Below the pieces are notes generated by a model, which was not told the DNA's origin, searched no databases, and was given only the letters and a program-made list of their open reading frames with translations. Shown here piece by piece: positions 13,480-26,800 of a DNA stretch of 64,000 nucleotides. The stretch spans positions 1 through 64,000 of the forward strand of contig JAHQIW010006142.1 in the NCBI GenBank assembly GCA_019055375.1, in the 5' to 3' direction. Every line of letters begins with the position of its first letter. Positions within the stretch are counted from its first letter, which is position 1. Position numbers and translations under genes: made by a program. Source of the stretch: Parelaphostrongylus tenuis. Lineage: Eukaryota; Nematoda; Chromadorea; Rhabditida; Metastrongylidae.

Positions 13480-13690
13480 CGATTTCTGCCGGGGTTTCTG
13501 CTGGATTTTGGCTTAGTAGATTGTGGATCAATTTGAGCTTTCCAGACTCTGAAGAAGGCGACCTACCGAAACGTTAACCAGCGCGATCATTGTAATAGTC
13601 ATGCTGCATTACTAACTGCAATATTGTATTTGCTTCGCTAGTATTCAATAAATAATATCAATAACACCACAGAACGGCTCAACAGAGGAA
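13480..13690 (+). repeat. Penelope-like element terminal segment
   Basis: ACTCTGAAGAAGGCGACCTA directly followed by CCGAAACGTTAACC is the signature that commonly follows GIY-YIG frames of Penelope-like elements. It is in plus orientation here with no frame preserved. Confidence 0.45.
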
Positions 13691-14879
13691 AATACTCATT
13701 TGAAAAATATTTGTTTGATCTTACGTTTCCCAACAAGTAGCTTTTTTATATGGATGCAGAATGATCTACACGCTTCACCGATGCATTCGTCCTCACATGT
13801 TATGCAAGGTCAAAAAAGTAAAAAAAAGTAAAACTCAACTGGAGTTTGAAAGTAGTTTTTGGTATGTCACTCATTGCAACTAATCCATCAAAACCGTTCA
13901 TCCTAAAGCAACTTTTTATAGGTTTGTCTGCATCTTTGAGGATGAAAGACAGCTAGAATGATCTTTTTCATAGCGTTATCATTTGGACGTCGTTTCTCAT
14001 CCAAATCTATATTGAAGATTTACCATTATTTTGTAGCCTTTGGAAATGAGTACTACCCGCACCATTCAGGAGTCTTCCTTTTGCTATTTACTTGAGTTCT
14101 CATTGGTGGTTGTTTAAATTATGCCTTGCACAAGCGTTCTTCTATGTGAATGGGAGAAAGAATAGGTGATGAACGGATATGTTTTTGGTGTTTGGCTTCC
14201 AGTCAGAAGAGTAATGACCGGAGATCGAATCCTGGTTTTTCCACTCGGAACAAAAAGGCAATAGCGATTTGGTGACAGTTATCCTACCAACCTCCTCACT
14301 TGTGCAAAATATTTCTCGGAATTAGTTGATCAATGCGGTTTGTACAAAGTTGATCTTGGGAATCGGTTCTTTTCTAGTGAGCAGACGCGAGGTTGTGATA
14401 ATTTTTTCTAGAGCAATTTTTCTGCTTTCCCGCCCTTTTCAAAGACAATGAATCAAGTCAATTGCATGCAGCCGTTCACTCTTGCAATGTGACTCTCTCT
14501 CGGCTTGCTACCGACAAAATAATATTGAACTCGAGCTTGGCTTATTAACGAGGTGAAAACAGAGTCGTCGGCTGTCTGTATGGAACAAAAAGAAACTTTG
14601 CCATTAATCCTCATCATTTGTATGTGATTTTATCGGAGAACTACCTTTAGAAGCTTCTCTTTTCTGATGATTCTTTGAGAAGGAAGAGAAAGAGTCGCAC
14701 CATATGGTGTAACAAATAGCCATCTAAATTGTTATGAAAGAACAGCCACTAAAGCCAAGTGAAAAAAGATACTTCAGATGGATAACGAAAAACTAGTGTA
14801 CCAATCCTAAGTAACATAATATCAAAACCTTCTTTCATAGCATACAATGTAAGTTTGCTAAAGAAAGACGTCTGAAAGA

Positions 14880-15240
14880 CATTCATCTGCGGTAACTCTG
14901 CCGGAATTCAGGAATCAGGTCGTTTTTTTTGGCTCGGAAGCGCCTGTGTGGCCATCTATGTAAAAAAGGACTGCATAGTATACTTAAATTGTAGAGACGG
15001 AGACTGCATGGATACAGGTAGTATATACCATTCCTGTAAGATATATGGTGATCAATCCATAAACGAAAAGAGTAGACCTTTATGCCTAGACGAAAATTCA
15101 AAAAGTACCACGAGCATTCTTGAGGGAATACATACCACAGAAAGGCATAACGGTGACGACTCTAAGATGGTAATATAAATCCTGAGACACAAGTCAAAAT
15201 CGTCGGCGCGAACTGTCTTCGATTTTTTTTTTCAAATGTC
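14880..15240 (+). pseudogene. Penelope-like GIY-YIG endonuclease remnant
   Basis: The reading VYLNCRDGDCMDTGSIYHSC, then SRPLCLDENSKS and TTERHNGDD parallels the Penelope endonuclease remnants at 28.4 and 43.7 kb, with the Y-x-x-x-C core and GDCM block. GIY-YIG nucleases nick DNA for retroelement integration. The catalytic YIGET motif is mutated. Confidence 0.55.
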
Positions 15241-15249
15241 AAGAACCTA

Positions 15250-16200
15250 GGAATGGTTATCCCAGATTGATTTCCTATCATGCTTCAGCTGGCATTTCTG
15301 CTCCATTTGGTTTTCTGATTTAGAACTGATTTACACGTCATTCTACACCTGGAACATGGTGATTTTAAACTTAACCAACGGTGAATGATCTTTCTTGGAT
15401 AGAGTGGCGTTTACAAATACAGTGATTTTTATCAACACATTATGTAATCCACATATTTACAAAAATAACACTGCTCAAAAGTTTGAAGAAGCGATGTTGT
15501 CGGAACGTTTGTCATCGGTTTTGAAGAAGATATACGAACTTTGCCCAAGGTCTAAATAGAAGAACATCCCTTGATATATTTTTCATTCTTCATTTTACAT
15601 GTCGAAATCCAGAGTAAGTCGACCCTTTGTTTCACGCTCAATGGTGGCGTCGATGGAGCAACGAATTTCCATACTATAAGAACAGAAGTTTGGGATCAAT
15701 TGAATTGAATCATCGCGGCTCATAAGAAAGGCGAAGATGCCGAAGCGACAGTCGAATACAGAGTTCATAACATCGTCATGTGGTTGAGAAAGCCAAACAA
15801 TGTAAGAAATTGCAAATAACTGTCATAAAGATGATGAACGAGATTTCACACCTTCTGTAGCACCATTCGTTATCTATAAAGCAAATTCCTAGGACTGCAA
15901 CCGCTCTTTATTCAAGATTTGGCTATGTTTTGAACACTGTACTAGAAATATTGATATCTTCAAAATACAATTAATAAGTGATCTAACGTTGTACTATGGG
16001 TGTTACTTGTAATCAAGTAATCATCATTACATCCGAGTGGCTGTTGGTTATGAGTTAAAGAGTAAAGTATTTCAACTTAACACTAAACATTTATGAAGAC
16101 TAGTTTCCTCTAGCTTGTATATCTATAGAAGCTTCTTGATAAATGCTATACTTTTTTACAATTATTTGAGCATATCAGATTTTTCTCAGTGAGGATCCTA
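15250..16200. other. Intergenic; possible old transposase relic
   Basis: Between about 15,600 and 15,900 the plus strand has a stretch reading AAHKKGEDAEATVEYRV that is faintly reminiscent of a transposase HTH. It is too weak to assign; otherwise nothing is seen. Confidence 0.2.
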
Positions 16201-16479
16201 ATGCTCCTAGCACTCATTTCCTTTGACCCCCTCGTGAACGTCGTAGATTACTGGCTGAGTACGTCTCCTTGCAATGGCGAGAATACAGGCTACGAAAAAA
16301 AGGGCTTTCGTTATTGATTGCCGGAAAGCACTGGAAAGCTATGAGATCCATTTCTCTTCGAGCAGCGACGAGCCCCACGACCACTCGGCTACAGCCCATT
16401 GGCCTCACTTCTCTCGCTCCTCCAAAGCTTCATATCATGCATTGCCAATTGTGGTCTGTACAATTTCCTAACACTATGA

Positions 16480-17420
16480 GCAGGAAGCCTGCTGTGGTGT
16501 ACTATATTAGGTCTTCTCATTATGTTTGGCATCGGAGCAACAAACACCAAGCTTACTCAAAAGTAATTCAAATTGTTCAGCAACACTATTCAGAGTATGC
16601 GCGATCAACCTGAACATATTTCTTCCACCTCAGATAACAGATCAATACCGAGCTCATAGAACTCCTCATCCTTGCATTAAAAAACAGTTGTCAATCTTCG
16701 ACGCAAATTTGATGTCTCTAAGCTTTCTCTTATTCAGGACGTGCTTCAGGGACTGAAAGAGATAATCAGACGGTGAGAAGCCAGACTGTGCGGCCAATAA
16801 TCCAGCAACTCCCAACCCAGTTTGGTAGACTTCCCCCTTGTGATTTTGGCGGCATGCTACCTGGTTTTGTCTTGAAGCAGGATATGATTTCGGCGACGTC
16901 GACAGTTCGATTGCAGCGATTGAGATGCTTACAGTAACTCATGGCAGTTATCGTTCTCCTCTATAGTCTAAGTCGGATCCGGTTCATTCGCTTTGATGAC
17001 GGCCTCTCGATAAACTTTTCATGGACATCCGGAACGCAATTGTTCTTTCAAGTTAGTGTTACCGGCGCGAAACTCAACAAAGAACCGTAACGCTGTTTGA
17101 CTGAACACAGGTCCTTTATCCCTGCATGGTTAATGTTTACAAGGCGGTCTGGGCATCGCGTCCCAATTCGTACTCGTAAAGCAGCGAAATGGCCTAAATG
17201 CTTTGTTGAGAGCCTACGATGTGGTAAGTATGGCTAAATTTGGAAGCAGAAGAAAGCTCAGGAAATTCTGCTGAAAGGGATAATGAATTGTCGCCTGGAA
17301 GATGGCAGAAATGTGTTCAGGCTGATAGCGTATATAGTGAGTAATGTTGTTGAGTAGTTTCAACTACTTCAGGTTAATAAATTTGGTGCTTATTGCTCTA
17401 ATGCCAAAACTTATGAGAAG
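16480..17420 (-). pseudogene. Mariner-like transposase remnant
   Basis: On the minus strand, LFLSLKHVLNKRKLRDIKFA (near 16,700-16,770) matches the mariner C-terminal 'HLFRSLQ' region, and CKHLNRCNR near 16,910-16,945 the 'YCxQLxRLN' region. The rest is shattered by frameshifts. A sister relic is at 660-1,460. Confidence 0.6.
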
Positions 17421-17429
17421 ACCTAACAT

Positions 17430-19060
17430 TTGAGTGATCCAAAACTTTCCAGGAAAGCCAAGAAATTTCTTCTCTTACTTACTCTACTCACTCGAGTTTC
17501 TCCAATAGCTCAGAAGTGCCTACAAAGCGAACTATATCGTACAGTATTGATAATGAAAGCGCAGACAATGTTTAGCAGAGTGAAGTCACTCGTGGCTCAT
17601 ATTTCCATGAGACGTCTACGCAGTTTGGTTTTTATAAAAAATGTTCATTCATAACAAAAATTCATAACAATCGAAGATCACTGCATTGACTGAATGCATT
17701 CAAATAGTGGTTTGTCTTTCAACTTCGCCAACAAATAGCGCAGGAGTTGGCGTGGATTGTGAATCAGTCATTTGCGAGTTGTGCTCTTCGTCTTCTACAG
17801 ATACTTCGTATGATATCTGGAAGGGAGATTGTACAAACAAACAGCAGTATTGAGCAATCGTCAACCAGTAAGCCCTACCTCAAAATATTCTTTATTGTAA
17901 ATTTTCTAAAATATGTAAACCTGCACCTTAGGAGGAAATCGTTTCGTTAATCGATTTTCAGCCACATAGGACGGTTTTCCTAGGGGTGACTTGAAGCGTT
18001 CTCTTGCAACCTTGTGTTTCAAACTGGACCTTGATAAGCGCGGTTTCGGAAGCCATCCAAGGCGCGGATGACTTCGAGTATTCGATTTCAGACCGTCATT
18101 TTTGTCAGTGATTCTGAATAATTCAAAATGATAAAAGCAACTTCATCAAATTCATTACCAAATGTGTTTATGAATCTCTTTGAGCTAATTTACTAAAATT
18201 TTGCAGAACTGTTTGCCGATATGTGCACAAATCATAAATACATACCACATTGAAATAGAATAAACTTGATCATTACACTTTAAAAAAGCTTACTTTCTGT
18301 TCTCCAAGGGTTGCTCAGGAGGACTCAATGATTGGCTACTGATACCTAGAGTAAAAAGTTAAATAACTGTAGCTCACTATTAACAATATAAGCTACTATT
18401 TTGTATGAAATTTATAGATGGTGCACAGTCTATCACATTAATCCAAATCCCGAATCCTAATCCAGACAAGATCATATGTATCCTGTACTGTTACTCAATA
18501 TCATGAATTAGCTGCAAAATTTTATGGAGAATTGAGCAGTTTAACAGGAAGCTGAGATAACAGTTTTTAGGAATGAAAATCTGCTGGTAGATTCCACAGC
18601 GGTCACCGTGCTACTTGATATGCTAAATGTGTGTTGAAGTAACCTTAGCCAGCGTTTTGAGCAGCTGAACTGCATATAATGACTTTTTCACTACGCTAGT
18701 CCCACTACTGCTGTTTATCAGCCACTAGTTTAGGACGCAACCAGTGTGGGTTCAGGAGTTCTTCAGTCCCCTTGAACTCCGGTCTTAAAAATCAATTCCA
18801 GAAATCGCCGTCGTTTTGAAAAACACGTGCATGCAACATGAACGTACATTGCGGTTATTGACTGAATAAGCCAATTCTCGGATTTTGAGGATCCAAATAA
18901 AAAATATTTGGATAGTAGTGATTTATTAGAAAATAAAATGGCATGTGTTAGGTCAGACGGCTTCTATACAAGAAAAGTTTTGCTATTCTGTTCTGCTGAG
19001 CGAACGCGAGAATTTTACTATACTTTTTATTTACACAAATTGACGTTTTGACCGTTTCGC
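17430..19060. other. Intergenic, nothing recognised
   Basis: No splice-flanked coding stretch, domain or RNA gene. Two short plus-strand frames at 17,430-17,654 and 17,747-17,950 have no support. Confidence 0.4.
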
Positions 19061-19069
19061 CCCATTCTA

Positions 19070-19600
19070 CAGAGATCAAATTGAGTGCACCATATATCTT
19101 AAAAATTATTTTCTGGGCCAACATGTCATGTGGTCTGTTAATGGGCTCTTGTACAGCCCGATACACGTGTTACGACCTTACAGTCTCGCCAATCGTCTCG
19201 TGAGCCCCTACTATCCCTATAAGGATGTAAGCGACGACAAACAACTTACACTGCTCTGCCGACAAGTGAAAATCGCAAGATCGGCAATTTTCAATGTCTT
19301 TATAAAGCACTTGAAATAAAAGGTAAATATTACAAAAATACCAGCCAAGAGCAACCAAGTCTCGAAAATTAGCGATCCTGTGATTTTCACTTGAGAACAG
19401 TGCAGTTTAAGTCGTTCGTCGTCGCTTACCTCTTCATAAGGAGAGTAGGGGCTCCCGTGAGGAATGGCTAAGGACGAAGGGTTCTGGCCAACTGACGAGA
19501 CTGTAAGGTCGAAACACTGGCTGTACAAGAGCCCATCAACAGACCACATGACATGTTGACTCAGATAATAATTTCTGCGATATACTGAAATTTGAGCGTG
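19070..19600. mobile_element. Large foldback (inverted-repeat) element
   Basis: Arms of about 250 bp, 19,070-19,320 and 19,345-19,600, are inverted copies of each other (ACATGTCATGTGGTCTGTTA at 19,121 pairs with its complement near 19,540; GTAAGCGACGAC pairs across), with almost no loop. Arms recur singly elsewhere (4.2, 24.75, 33.2, 57.3 kb). No coding capacity. Confidence 0.85.
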
Positions 19601-19609
19601 AGTCGGATT

Positions 19610-20625
19610 AAAAGGCATAATGAGTGAACCATAGTCAAGGACTCCATAACACCAACAGAAAGCTAACAAAACCTAGATTTTGATCGCAATCTTTTTTACG
19701 CAATCATCGTTTTCCTCAGTAGTGCACTTATTATACTGCGCAGAGACTAAACGTACAGAGGTCACATGGATTGCATAGTACACTCTCACTTTAGAATATC
19801 AATCTGATATATTGTGTAGAGCCAAGACAGAACGAGACATTCCCCCTTGCGGTTTATTTTTGAACTTATCAGATTATTTCAAGAGTCTTACGCACTAAAG
19901 TTTGAATTCTTTTGAGAGGATGGTTTATAAAAAAAATGCTTATGTTAAGCGTTTGTGTTTTATGTGTGTCTAGCGTGATTGAGTTTAGCTTGGAGTTTGC
20001 CTACTAAGTGTTTTTTTTTACAACAACGCAAAGCGGTGTATCAGTCTCGATGAGTATTTTCACCGGAAACCGTACTCGAACTAATAAAATCACCCTCTCC
20101 CGGTTATAGCTTATTATACAAGTTTGCTTTGTGTAAGGATGGTCATAGAAGCGATTACGAACTAGATGGAGTCTCAGAGTATTCAGTCATGCCTCGGCCA
20201 CTACGACAGTTTTTTCTTAGCCTATCTTCATAGAAAACCTTTTGCAGCAATACCTATATCGTTGGATATAGGCAACCCCATCCTCGTTAAACTTATCGTT
20301 TAACAGTGTCATTTTTCTCTAAATCTGACAAGAGAAGTTGTCAGCGTACTGTAGACATTAGAAATAACTACAATTCGCTCCAAGGTTGATTTATCCCTAC
20401 ACTTTCCTTTGGTGCCCATGCTGGAGGCTAGTTGAAACAGGTTTTCCGCTAGTGCATAATGTAAGAGATAGGAGGAGAAGTAGAAACAGTAGTGCGTCTT
20501 TGCTACTTGGTTTTCAGTATCACCTGGTGCTGTAGCGTTCATAACAACAAGGAATAGGTTGTCATCACACCCGATAATCATATAATAAGACTTGCATCTG
20601 ATTTCTTGTGTAACATTTTCAGCAA
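19610..20625. other. Downstream flank / possible 3' UTR of the channel gene
   Basis: Downstream of the channel stop codon on the minus strand. No clear AATAAA placement was decisive by eye, and the hydrophilic frame at 20,309-20,632 has no recognisable domain. Confidence 0.3.
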
Positions 20626-20628
20626 AAC

Positions 20629-20812
20629 TCAAAATGGTAGAGAGTGATAAGCTCGTCGGAAACGATCACCTGAAGATAGCTCACAGTTAGGTGGATGTAC
20701 ATCAAGTGAGTCCAGATATTCTTCAAGAGAGTCATCAGTAAGTGACGCTCGTGAAACGGAGTAGGTCGGTGGACTCGATTCGGCGAGCTGATTTAGCCAT
20801 GCAGTTTTTTGC
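20629..20812 (-). CDS. DEG/ENaC exon E20: tail end and stop codon
   Basis: A 57-bp intron with a TTTTCAG acceptor precedes 60 codons and TGA. It reads KTAWLNQLAESSPPTYSVSR, then SLTDDSLEEYLDSLD and ends RRAYHSLPF. PPTYS is a PPxY-type motif (P-P-x-Y form PPTY), which in ENaC tails recruits Nedd4-family ubiquitin ligases; that role here is inference. Without removing the short intron a TGA would interrupt the frame. Confidence 0.75.
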
Positions 20813-23800
20813 CTGAAAATACATGCTGCATTATCTCAAAGATCAATCTGTTTTTTGATGGCAGCATACCTCTCTTCGGCAGAACTATTTTGTTGAGCAT
20901 CTGTATCATTTGAATCAGCATAACTTTCCCTCGGCGATGACGATTTAGAATGATCAGAGCCAGGTGACATACAATTCTGGCACCTTTCAACACTGAAAAA
21001 GCAGTATAATAATGAAAATAAAGTCGATATTATTAAGACATTATATAAAAGACAAACTAAGAATCGTAACGAGTATATTCTGTAATTGGTGGCATTTAGG
21101 AAAAAATAAGTACACCTCATACAAAAAAAACGTGCATTTCAATCCCTTGAGGCAATTTTAATAGCAGAATGCTACACGCCAGTGACGTCATGCCCCTACC
21201 CCAAATTTGTATTAGCGCGCAGTAGAAATAAGAAAAATTATCAGGTAAACTGAGATTCTGAGGGTGCCTTACTATGATTGGGTGATGGGATTCTCAGGAG
21301 AGACTTTGCTAAGGATCTCTTTAAAACAAAGAACATCCATCTATAGAAAATTACTTTTGTTCTAATAGGAAAACTACAATGTCCCAAAAAGATGAATATT
21401 TTCGGCTGGTATAAAACATTGGTTCCATTTCTCATCTATGTTTCGAAGTAAATAAATAGAGAAATGGAGACCTTGGTATTGGCCTTGACTACCGAAAAGG
21501 CCATCACAGTATGTTTCGTTGAAGGGAAGCAGATTTCTCACTTTCGCAGTCTGTTTTTTCAACTTCACAGCGGATTTTCTGGTATTATATAACAAAATTT
21601 TGACACCATACTTTATTTCTATGAAAGGGTAGACCAATAAGAGAGAGTTAACAAGCGATTTAGCAGATTTCAGACGCTTAGCTGTCCTAAAACTTCTATT
21701 TTTCTATTGCGAGGGGCCACATCAATTGGATAAGAACGCATTTCCAACGCTTATCTTACATTACCTTCGACGACATTGTAAAACTGTTTTTCGGAAACAC
21801 AGTGTCTGTAATGTACAACTTTGAAAATAAACTTATACAGAGAGTTCTCAATATACAGCCGAAGTGAGCATGGCATGTCGTGGTCGAGTGGTTATGACGC
21901 TCGTCGCGGCGCTCATGGGAGTCGAGCTTCATCACCAACCCTCTCTGGCAGTCAACAACAAGACCTTCTGGAACGCCACAGCAAGTTTCATTGAGATTTC
22001 AAGTAGACTCGGTCAATTTGTACGAAGTTAAAGAAAGCGAAAAAGCAGATTGAATGCTAGAAATATGGGATCCGCATAATAAAAAACACTGTGAACACGG
22101 TTCAATGAAGTATCTAAAAGTGAACCTCCATAGAGTTTGCATTCTTCAATTTGCACAGCACTTCTTCGGAAAATTAAATCTTGTTATTAGTGAAGGAGGA
22201 CGCCCAACGGAAGCAATTGAGCGAACAAGAAGACCTTTGATGCGGTGATAGACCGCCAGACCCACCTACAAGCTAAGTTATTCCGAAAGGCAGAAATTGG
22301 ACCAGGTCCAGGACATCATTTCGAGGGCATATTGGATCTAGATGAGCGCATGTGGCGCCGTGGTTACGCGCTCGTGGTTCACCAAGCCATCCATTTCTTC
22401 GGGGTCGGTAAACTGGTAGCTCACTTGTTTGGGAGGATAATCTTCGCTGACTCAATATAGCGATGAGCTCTCGTGAGTCATTGTAAAAGTCAGATATGCA
22501 TTCAAGCGTCTCAAACAAAGCTGAAAATTAAAAGCGAAGGCAAGTTGCATCCTTTAGCGCTTGTTTAACGCCAAAAGCTTCATTCCTTTTATTGAACTTA
22601 TAAAGAATAAGTAAAGCATACAAAATAATGCGCATGATTATAGACAATAGTTGCACAGATGATTAATGTTCATAGTAGAGTATGAGCGGATAGTAAATAG
22701 TGAATATAAAAGTGACGATAATGTCTGTTGTATGATTCTATATTAGTCCCAACTCATGATATACACCAGCAATCGAAAAATCATTACGAGTTATTGATAA
22801 AATGGATCCCAAGCATTATTTTGACAAACATTTTGTTGTCTTGTAATTCTCAATTACTATAACAGATTTTGAAGATTGACACCAGAGGATATCAAAACTG
22901 AAAGATTCATGCCTCTAAATCCTATTCTAGAAGCATAAGATGGTAATGTAATTGGCTACTTAACGTTTTAATTTTATGGGTCAATACACGAAAAGTAGTT
23001 GTTGTTGACTTAATAAATGAAGAAGAATAAAATTTGAGCTTCTTTCTGTTTATAAAGGAACGAAGGAAAAATCGGCCTTATTTGATGGAGAAGAAGTTTT
23101 TATAGGAGTGTCAGTGATTATTAGTAAGTTTAGATTTCTGGCTAGAGCCCCACATGGCCGGTCTTTCGAAAACCTTTTTATAACGCTGTAAAATCTAAGG
23201 TAGAATTATTTTTCGCGAAACCAAGGCTTTTTTCCTATCTCGTTTATGTTTTGCTGGACAAAACTCCTTCCTTAGGATACTGGTATTCATTCGATAGCAC
23301 AAGTTTCGAAGAACTGAAAAATATGTTTGTTTTTTGAAAAAGCTTTTTTGATAGCGCTGAAGGAGAAATAAAAGATTTGTACTTCAAACCTCGCATCACA
23401 TAGTTCTTCCTCTAGGTTATTAGTAATCATTCGACATAATATGTTCTAAGGATTCCAACATTGTCCTTGTTCTCTGTTACTACCGTTTAGCAAGGAAAAT
23501 CGAGTTTTCCACTTCCGACGACCTTGTTTATCGGCCAATTCACGGAGCAGGGGGAGTAGGGAGAGCAGGGCGACCGGTCGCGTTTGAAATACTGTCATTC
23601 AACTGGGAATTTTTTAAAAATTCATCGATAGAAACTTCAGGTGAAAACGTGTGATTCTGATACTACGGAAATTCTTTATACGCAGGCGTGCTCTTCGTGT
23701 TTCCAGCGAATTATACGCGTATAGAAATGTAAGCGCACAGTGGGTATGAATCATATCTTTACTCGAATACTACACTGTTATAAAGAGGTGTTTTGTAAAA

Positions 23801-26800
23801 CCGGCTACGTGGTGTTGTAGCCTAAAGTCTCGGCATTGGAATGATTACTAACACCCCCACAAAAAGCTCCTCTCCAGCGAAAGAGATCGATTTTTCATTT
23901 GTTCTTTTAAAATCAGAAAGGACCCGATTGGACTACGAATGAATATAAGTAAGATAGGATATTAATGTTTGATGACGCTCAAAATGCAATCATTCTGTAA
24001 GCATTTGGTTTTCGCTTTTGAAAGCGCGGGCTTTTTGAAATGCACATTGACGATGTATCTATAACCAGTGGCCTTACTAGAGTCTCCTATAAAACATTTG
24101 CTAATCTTCTTCCATCATATCGCTGAAAACAATAGGACAAAACTCGCTCCATAGCTCTATAAAAATTTGTATTCTTGAAATACACTGATACTATAGAACA
24201 ACGTCTACAATACTGATGAAAAGGTATTGGAGCAGTGTGCAGCATCCTTTTTCACAAACACTTAATTAATTTGTGATTCTTTTGGCATGCTTCAACATAA
24301 CATGGACTTACTAAAATCCTCTTTATTACAAATTGTTATTTACTGATCATAAAATCCTCTAGTAACGATATAACTCTGGATTTCACTACGAAACTACAAC
24401 ATTGTGAGGACAACACACTCCATACGCAGATCTATCGCGCCGACTACCACCCGAGTAACCAGAAAGGCGCCGCTTCCTATCAACGGCCTTACCCAAAGTG
24501 TTGAAGGGCCAACTGTTTGATATTAGAACTTAAAAACATTGCTAAACTGGTCGTTTTACGAAGACTGGAAGCAAAAACAGTGTGCTAGGCACGTGTTTAG
24601 GCCTTTCAGCTTCATCAGCATCAGTAGCACGGTGCCTTTCTTTTAGTCAGTTCCTCGAGGATATACTTCCCATATAGAGAAATCGATGACGACATTTTTA
24701 CACTCCACGTACGCTGAAAGGCATCGTGGTAGTGATGAGGCTGAAAGGCCGCAACACATGTCTGACATTTTATAATAGTGCCTCAATGGACCTCATGAAA
24801 AGCTCACAATATGTTACCAGACTTAGCTTTCTTTCCGTTGTTGACCGAAAGCTAACACATATTTCTTAATTCACTCTCATTCTTTTGAAAGTGGAAAAAT
24901 GAATAAAATAAAGTTATGATACTTTAACTAAAGTTCAAGAAATCGTTTTGAAAACAGGAAAAAATGGAATGAAGTGGAGCTATGATGCCATAACTAAGTG
25001 TTAAGAAATCGTGTGATACGCATTCTTTATGCGACACAAGGTATCGAAGCTGTCAGCAACCAACCTCCTCCAAGCAGCTAAGTTTAGTGTGGCAAGCACA
25101 TACCGGCATCAAACTTAATTAAACTACCAGGTATTGGATATACAAAATCTACTAAGATTTTCTATTTTACCGCTTTAGTAGCATTGTTATAAGATTATAA
25201 CTATGTACCAAAGAATGTTGAGTAGTATGCAAATATTTGATTCTCGGACAGGAACTGAACCAGCTTCTCAGCATTTCCGAGGATAGGTAGAGTGGAAGCA
25301 AAACACTAGCACCTGTAGTGCTGCTGTGGTTAACACACGCTTTCACAAAGGATGATACACTGGTTCAACTCTCGCCCGAGCTTCTGTTGCTGCCACCAAT
25401 AGAGTTGCATTGAAAGTTGGTTAACTGAAAATTTACCAGCCAACCTACTTTGAGAATGTTCATGAAGAACCGACTATTTTGATATCTCACTCACGATTAA
25501 GAAGTGAGTTTCTAAAAGATATAACTATGTGTATTTGGGTCATCGGTGAAGACGTTAACATGATAATCAACTCAGCGTCAGAGTTAAACGAAACGACGCA
25601 GTGGTTTCCAGAAATTTCAAAAGCATGAAGTGTATTGGAGACTGTATTCAAGGTTATTGAAGTGTTCAGCCAATAGGGCAATGCTGGAAGTAACCGTTAA
25701 TCTCACAGTTGATGGAAGAAGATCGTATTTCCAGTCTATGAAAGCAATCTACTTTGAAGACGTCGTAGAGCACGCAAAAGTGCGGATGAATTAACGTATC
25801 TAAACGACAGCTCTTGAACAAAAGTCGTTGCGAACTAGTTTCACAAAGCTTTGAGTTGGCAGGTCAAGAGTTCATCATTCTCAGTGGTCAGAAATTCTCG
25901 CAGATTCATGGTCGTGATTTCTCAAGAACTCTGGAATTTGCAAAATGGATAAAATCTGCTGAATTTTCCGGCCGACACTCTCTAAAGTCTGAGACATGAG
26001 ATGATGTCAATCACTGGAAATAAATTATGTAAGTCTCAAAACAGTACAGGCTGTTATTCGACGTTCGTAAAACCGGAAATACATATCTTAGCCCAGTTCT
26101 TTTCGGTTATAAGGAAGCAGATGAATATCTAGCTTTATTCGCCGTACAGGAAATTATCATAGGAGTGTTGATAACCCTTCAAAAGTTTGAATCGCTGGCC
26201 AGGGCCGTACGTGGTCGGTTCTCAAAAAGATCTTCTTGTACTGCGAAATCCAAAACAAAATTATGTTTCAGATGCGCATATCTTTCGCCGAACAGACCTG
26301 CTTCTTTGGACTGCTAGTAATTATTCGATAGCGTCATGTTTGCTAACACCAACGCTGTATTTATATCCTAAGAAGACCGCTTCTCTTCAGCGCAGCGGGG
26401 AGAATAATAGTGATTCACATGCGCGAGCAAGGTTATCTTTGACCAATTCACGACCGTTGGATGAGCAGCAGTGGAGGTTGCGCAGTTATCGATCGATTTC
26501 CACTGGTCTTATCGTAGTGCAATTTTTGTTATCAAATTAGGAAATAGCCGCTTTGAGGTAAAAATTCAGATAAAACGTACCATTCTGCTTCAAAAATACA
26601 CTGAATACGTTTATTTTGCCATGAAACGGATAAATCAACCATCATTATGATCATTTTGATGAAATTCACGGAGCCAGAACGCCTTAATTGCTTCCAACAG
26701 TGACTAGAAAAATTCATATTTTACGAAATTTTCTCTACACGTTCATATGCTCGAAAATCGACCGATTATCGCCTCAGCCCACCTAGCCGCTTGATCCAGC

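Noticed and set aside
15600..15900. Tc1/mariner transposase N-terminus
   Set aside because: Resemblance is limited to a few residues over a frame with several stops; not enough to assign.
20309..20632. 107-codon minus-strand frame as a separate gene
   Set aside because: It lies directly after the channel stop codon, begins at a TTG, and shows no domain or splice context; more likely 3' UTR or chance.
20836..21120. Membrane protein starting MRCTYFFLNATNYRIYSLRF
   Set aside because: The hydrophobic N-terminal part is AT-rich intron running into the TTTTTCAG acceptor of channel exon E19; only the part after the acceptor is coding.
21374..21637. Minus-strand exon with LLPFNETYCDGLFGSQGQYQ
   Set aside because: Protein-like over about 50 residues, but no matching splice phase to E18/E19 and no recognisable family; kept out of the gene model.
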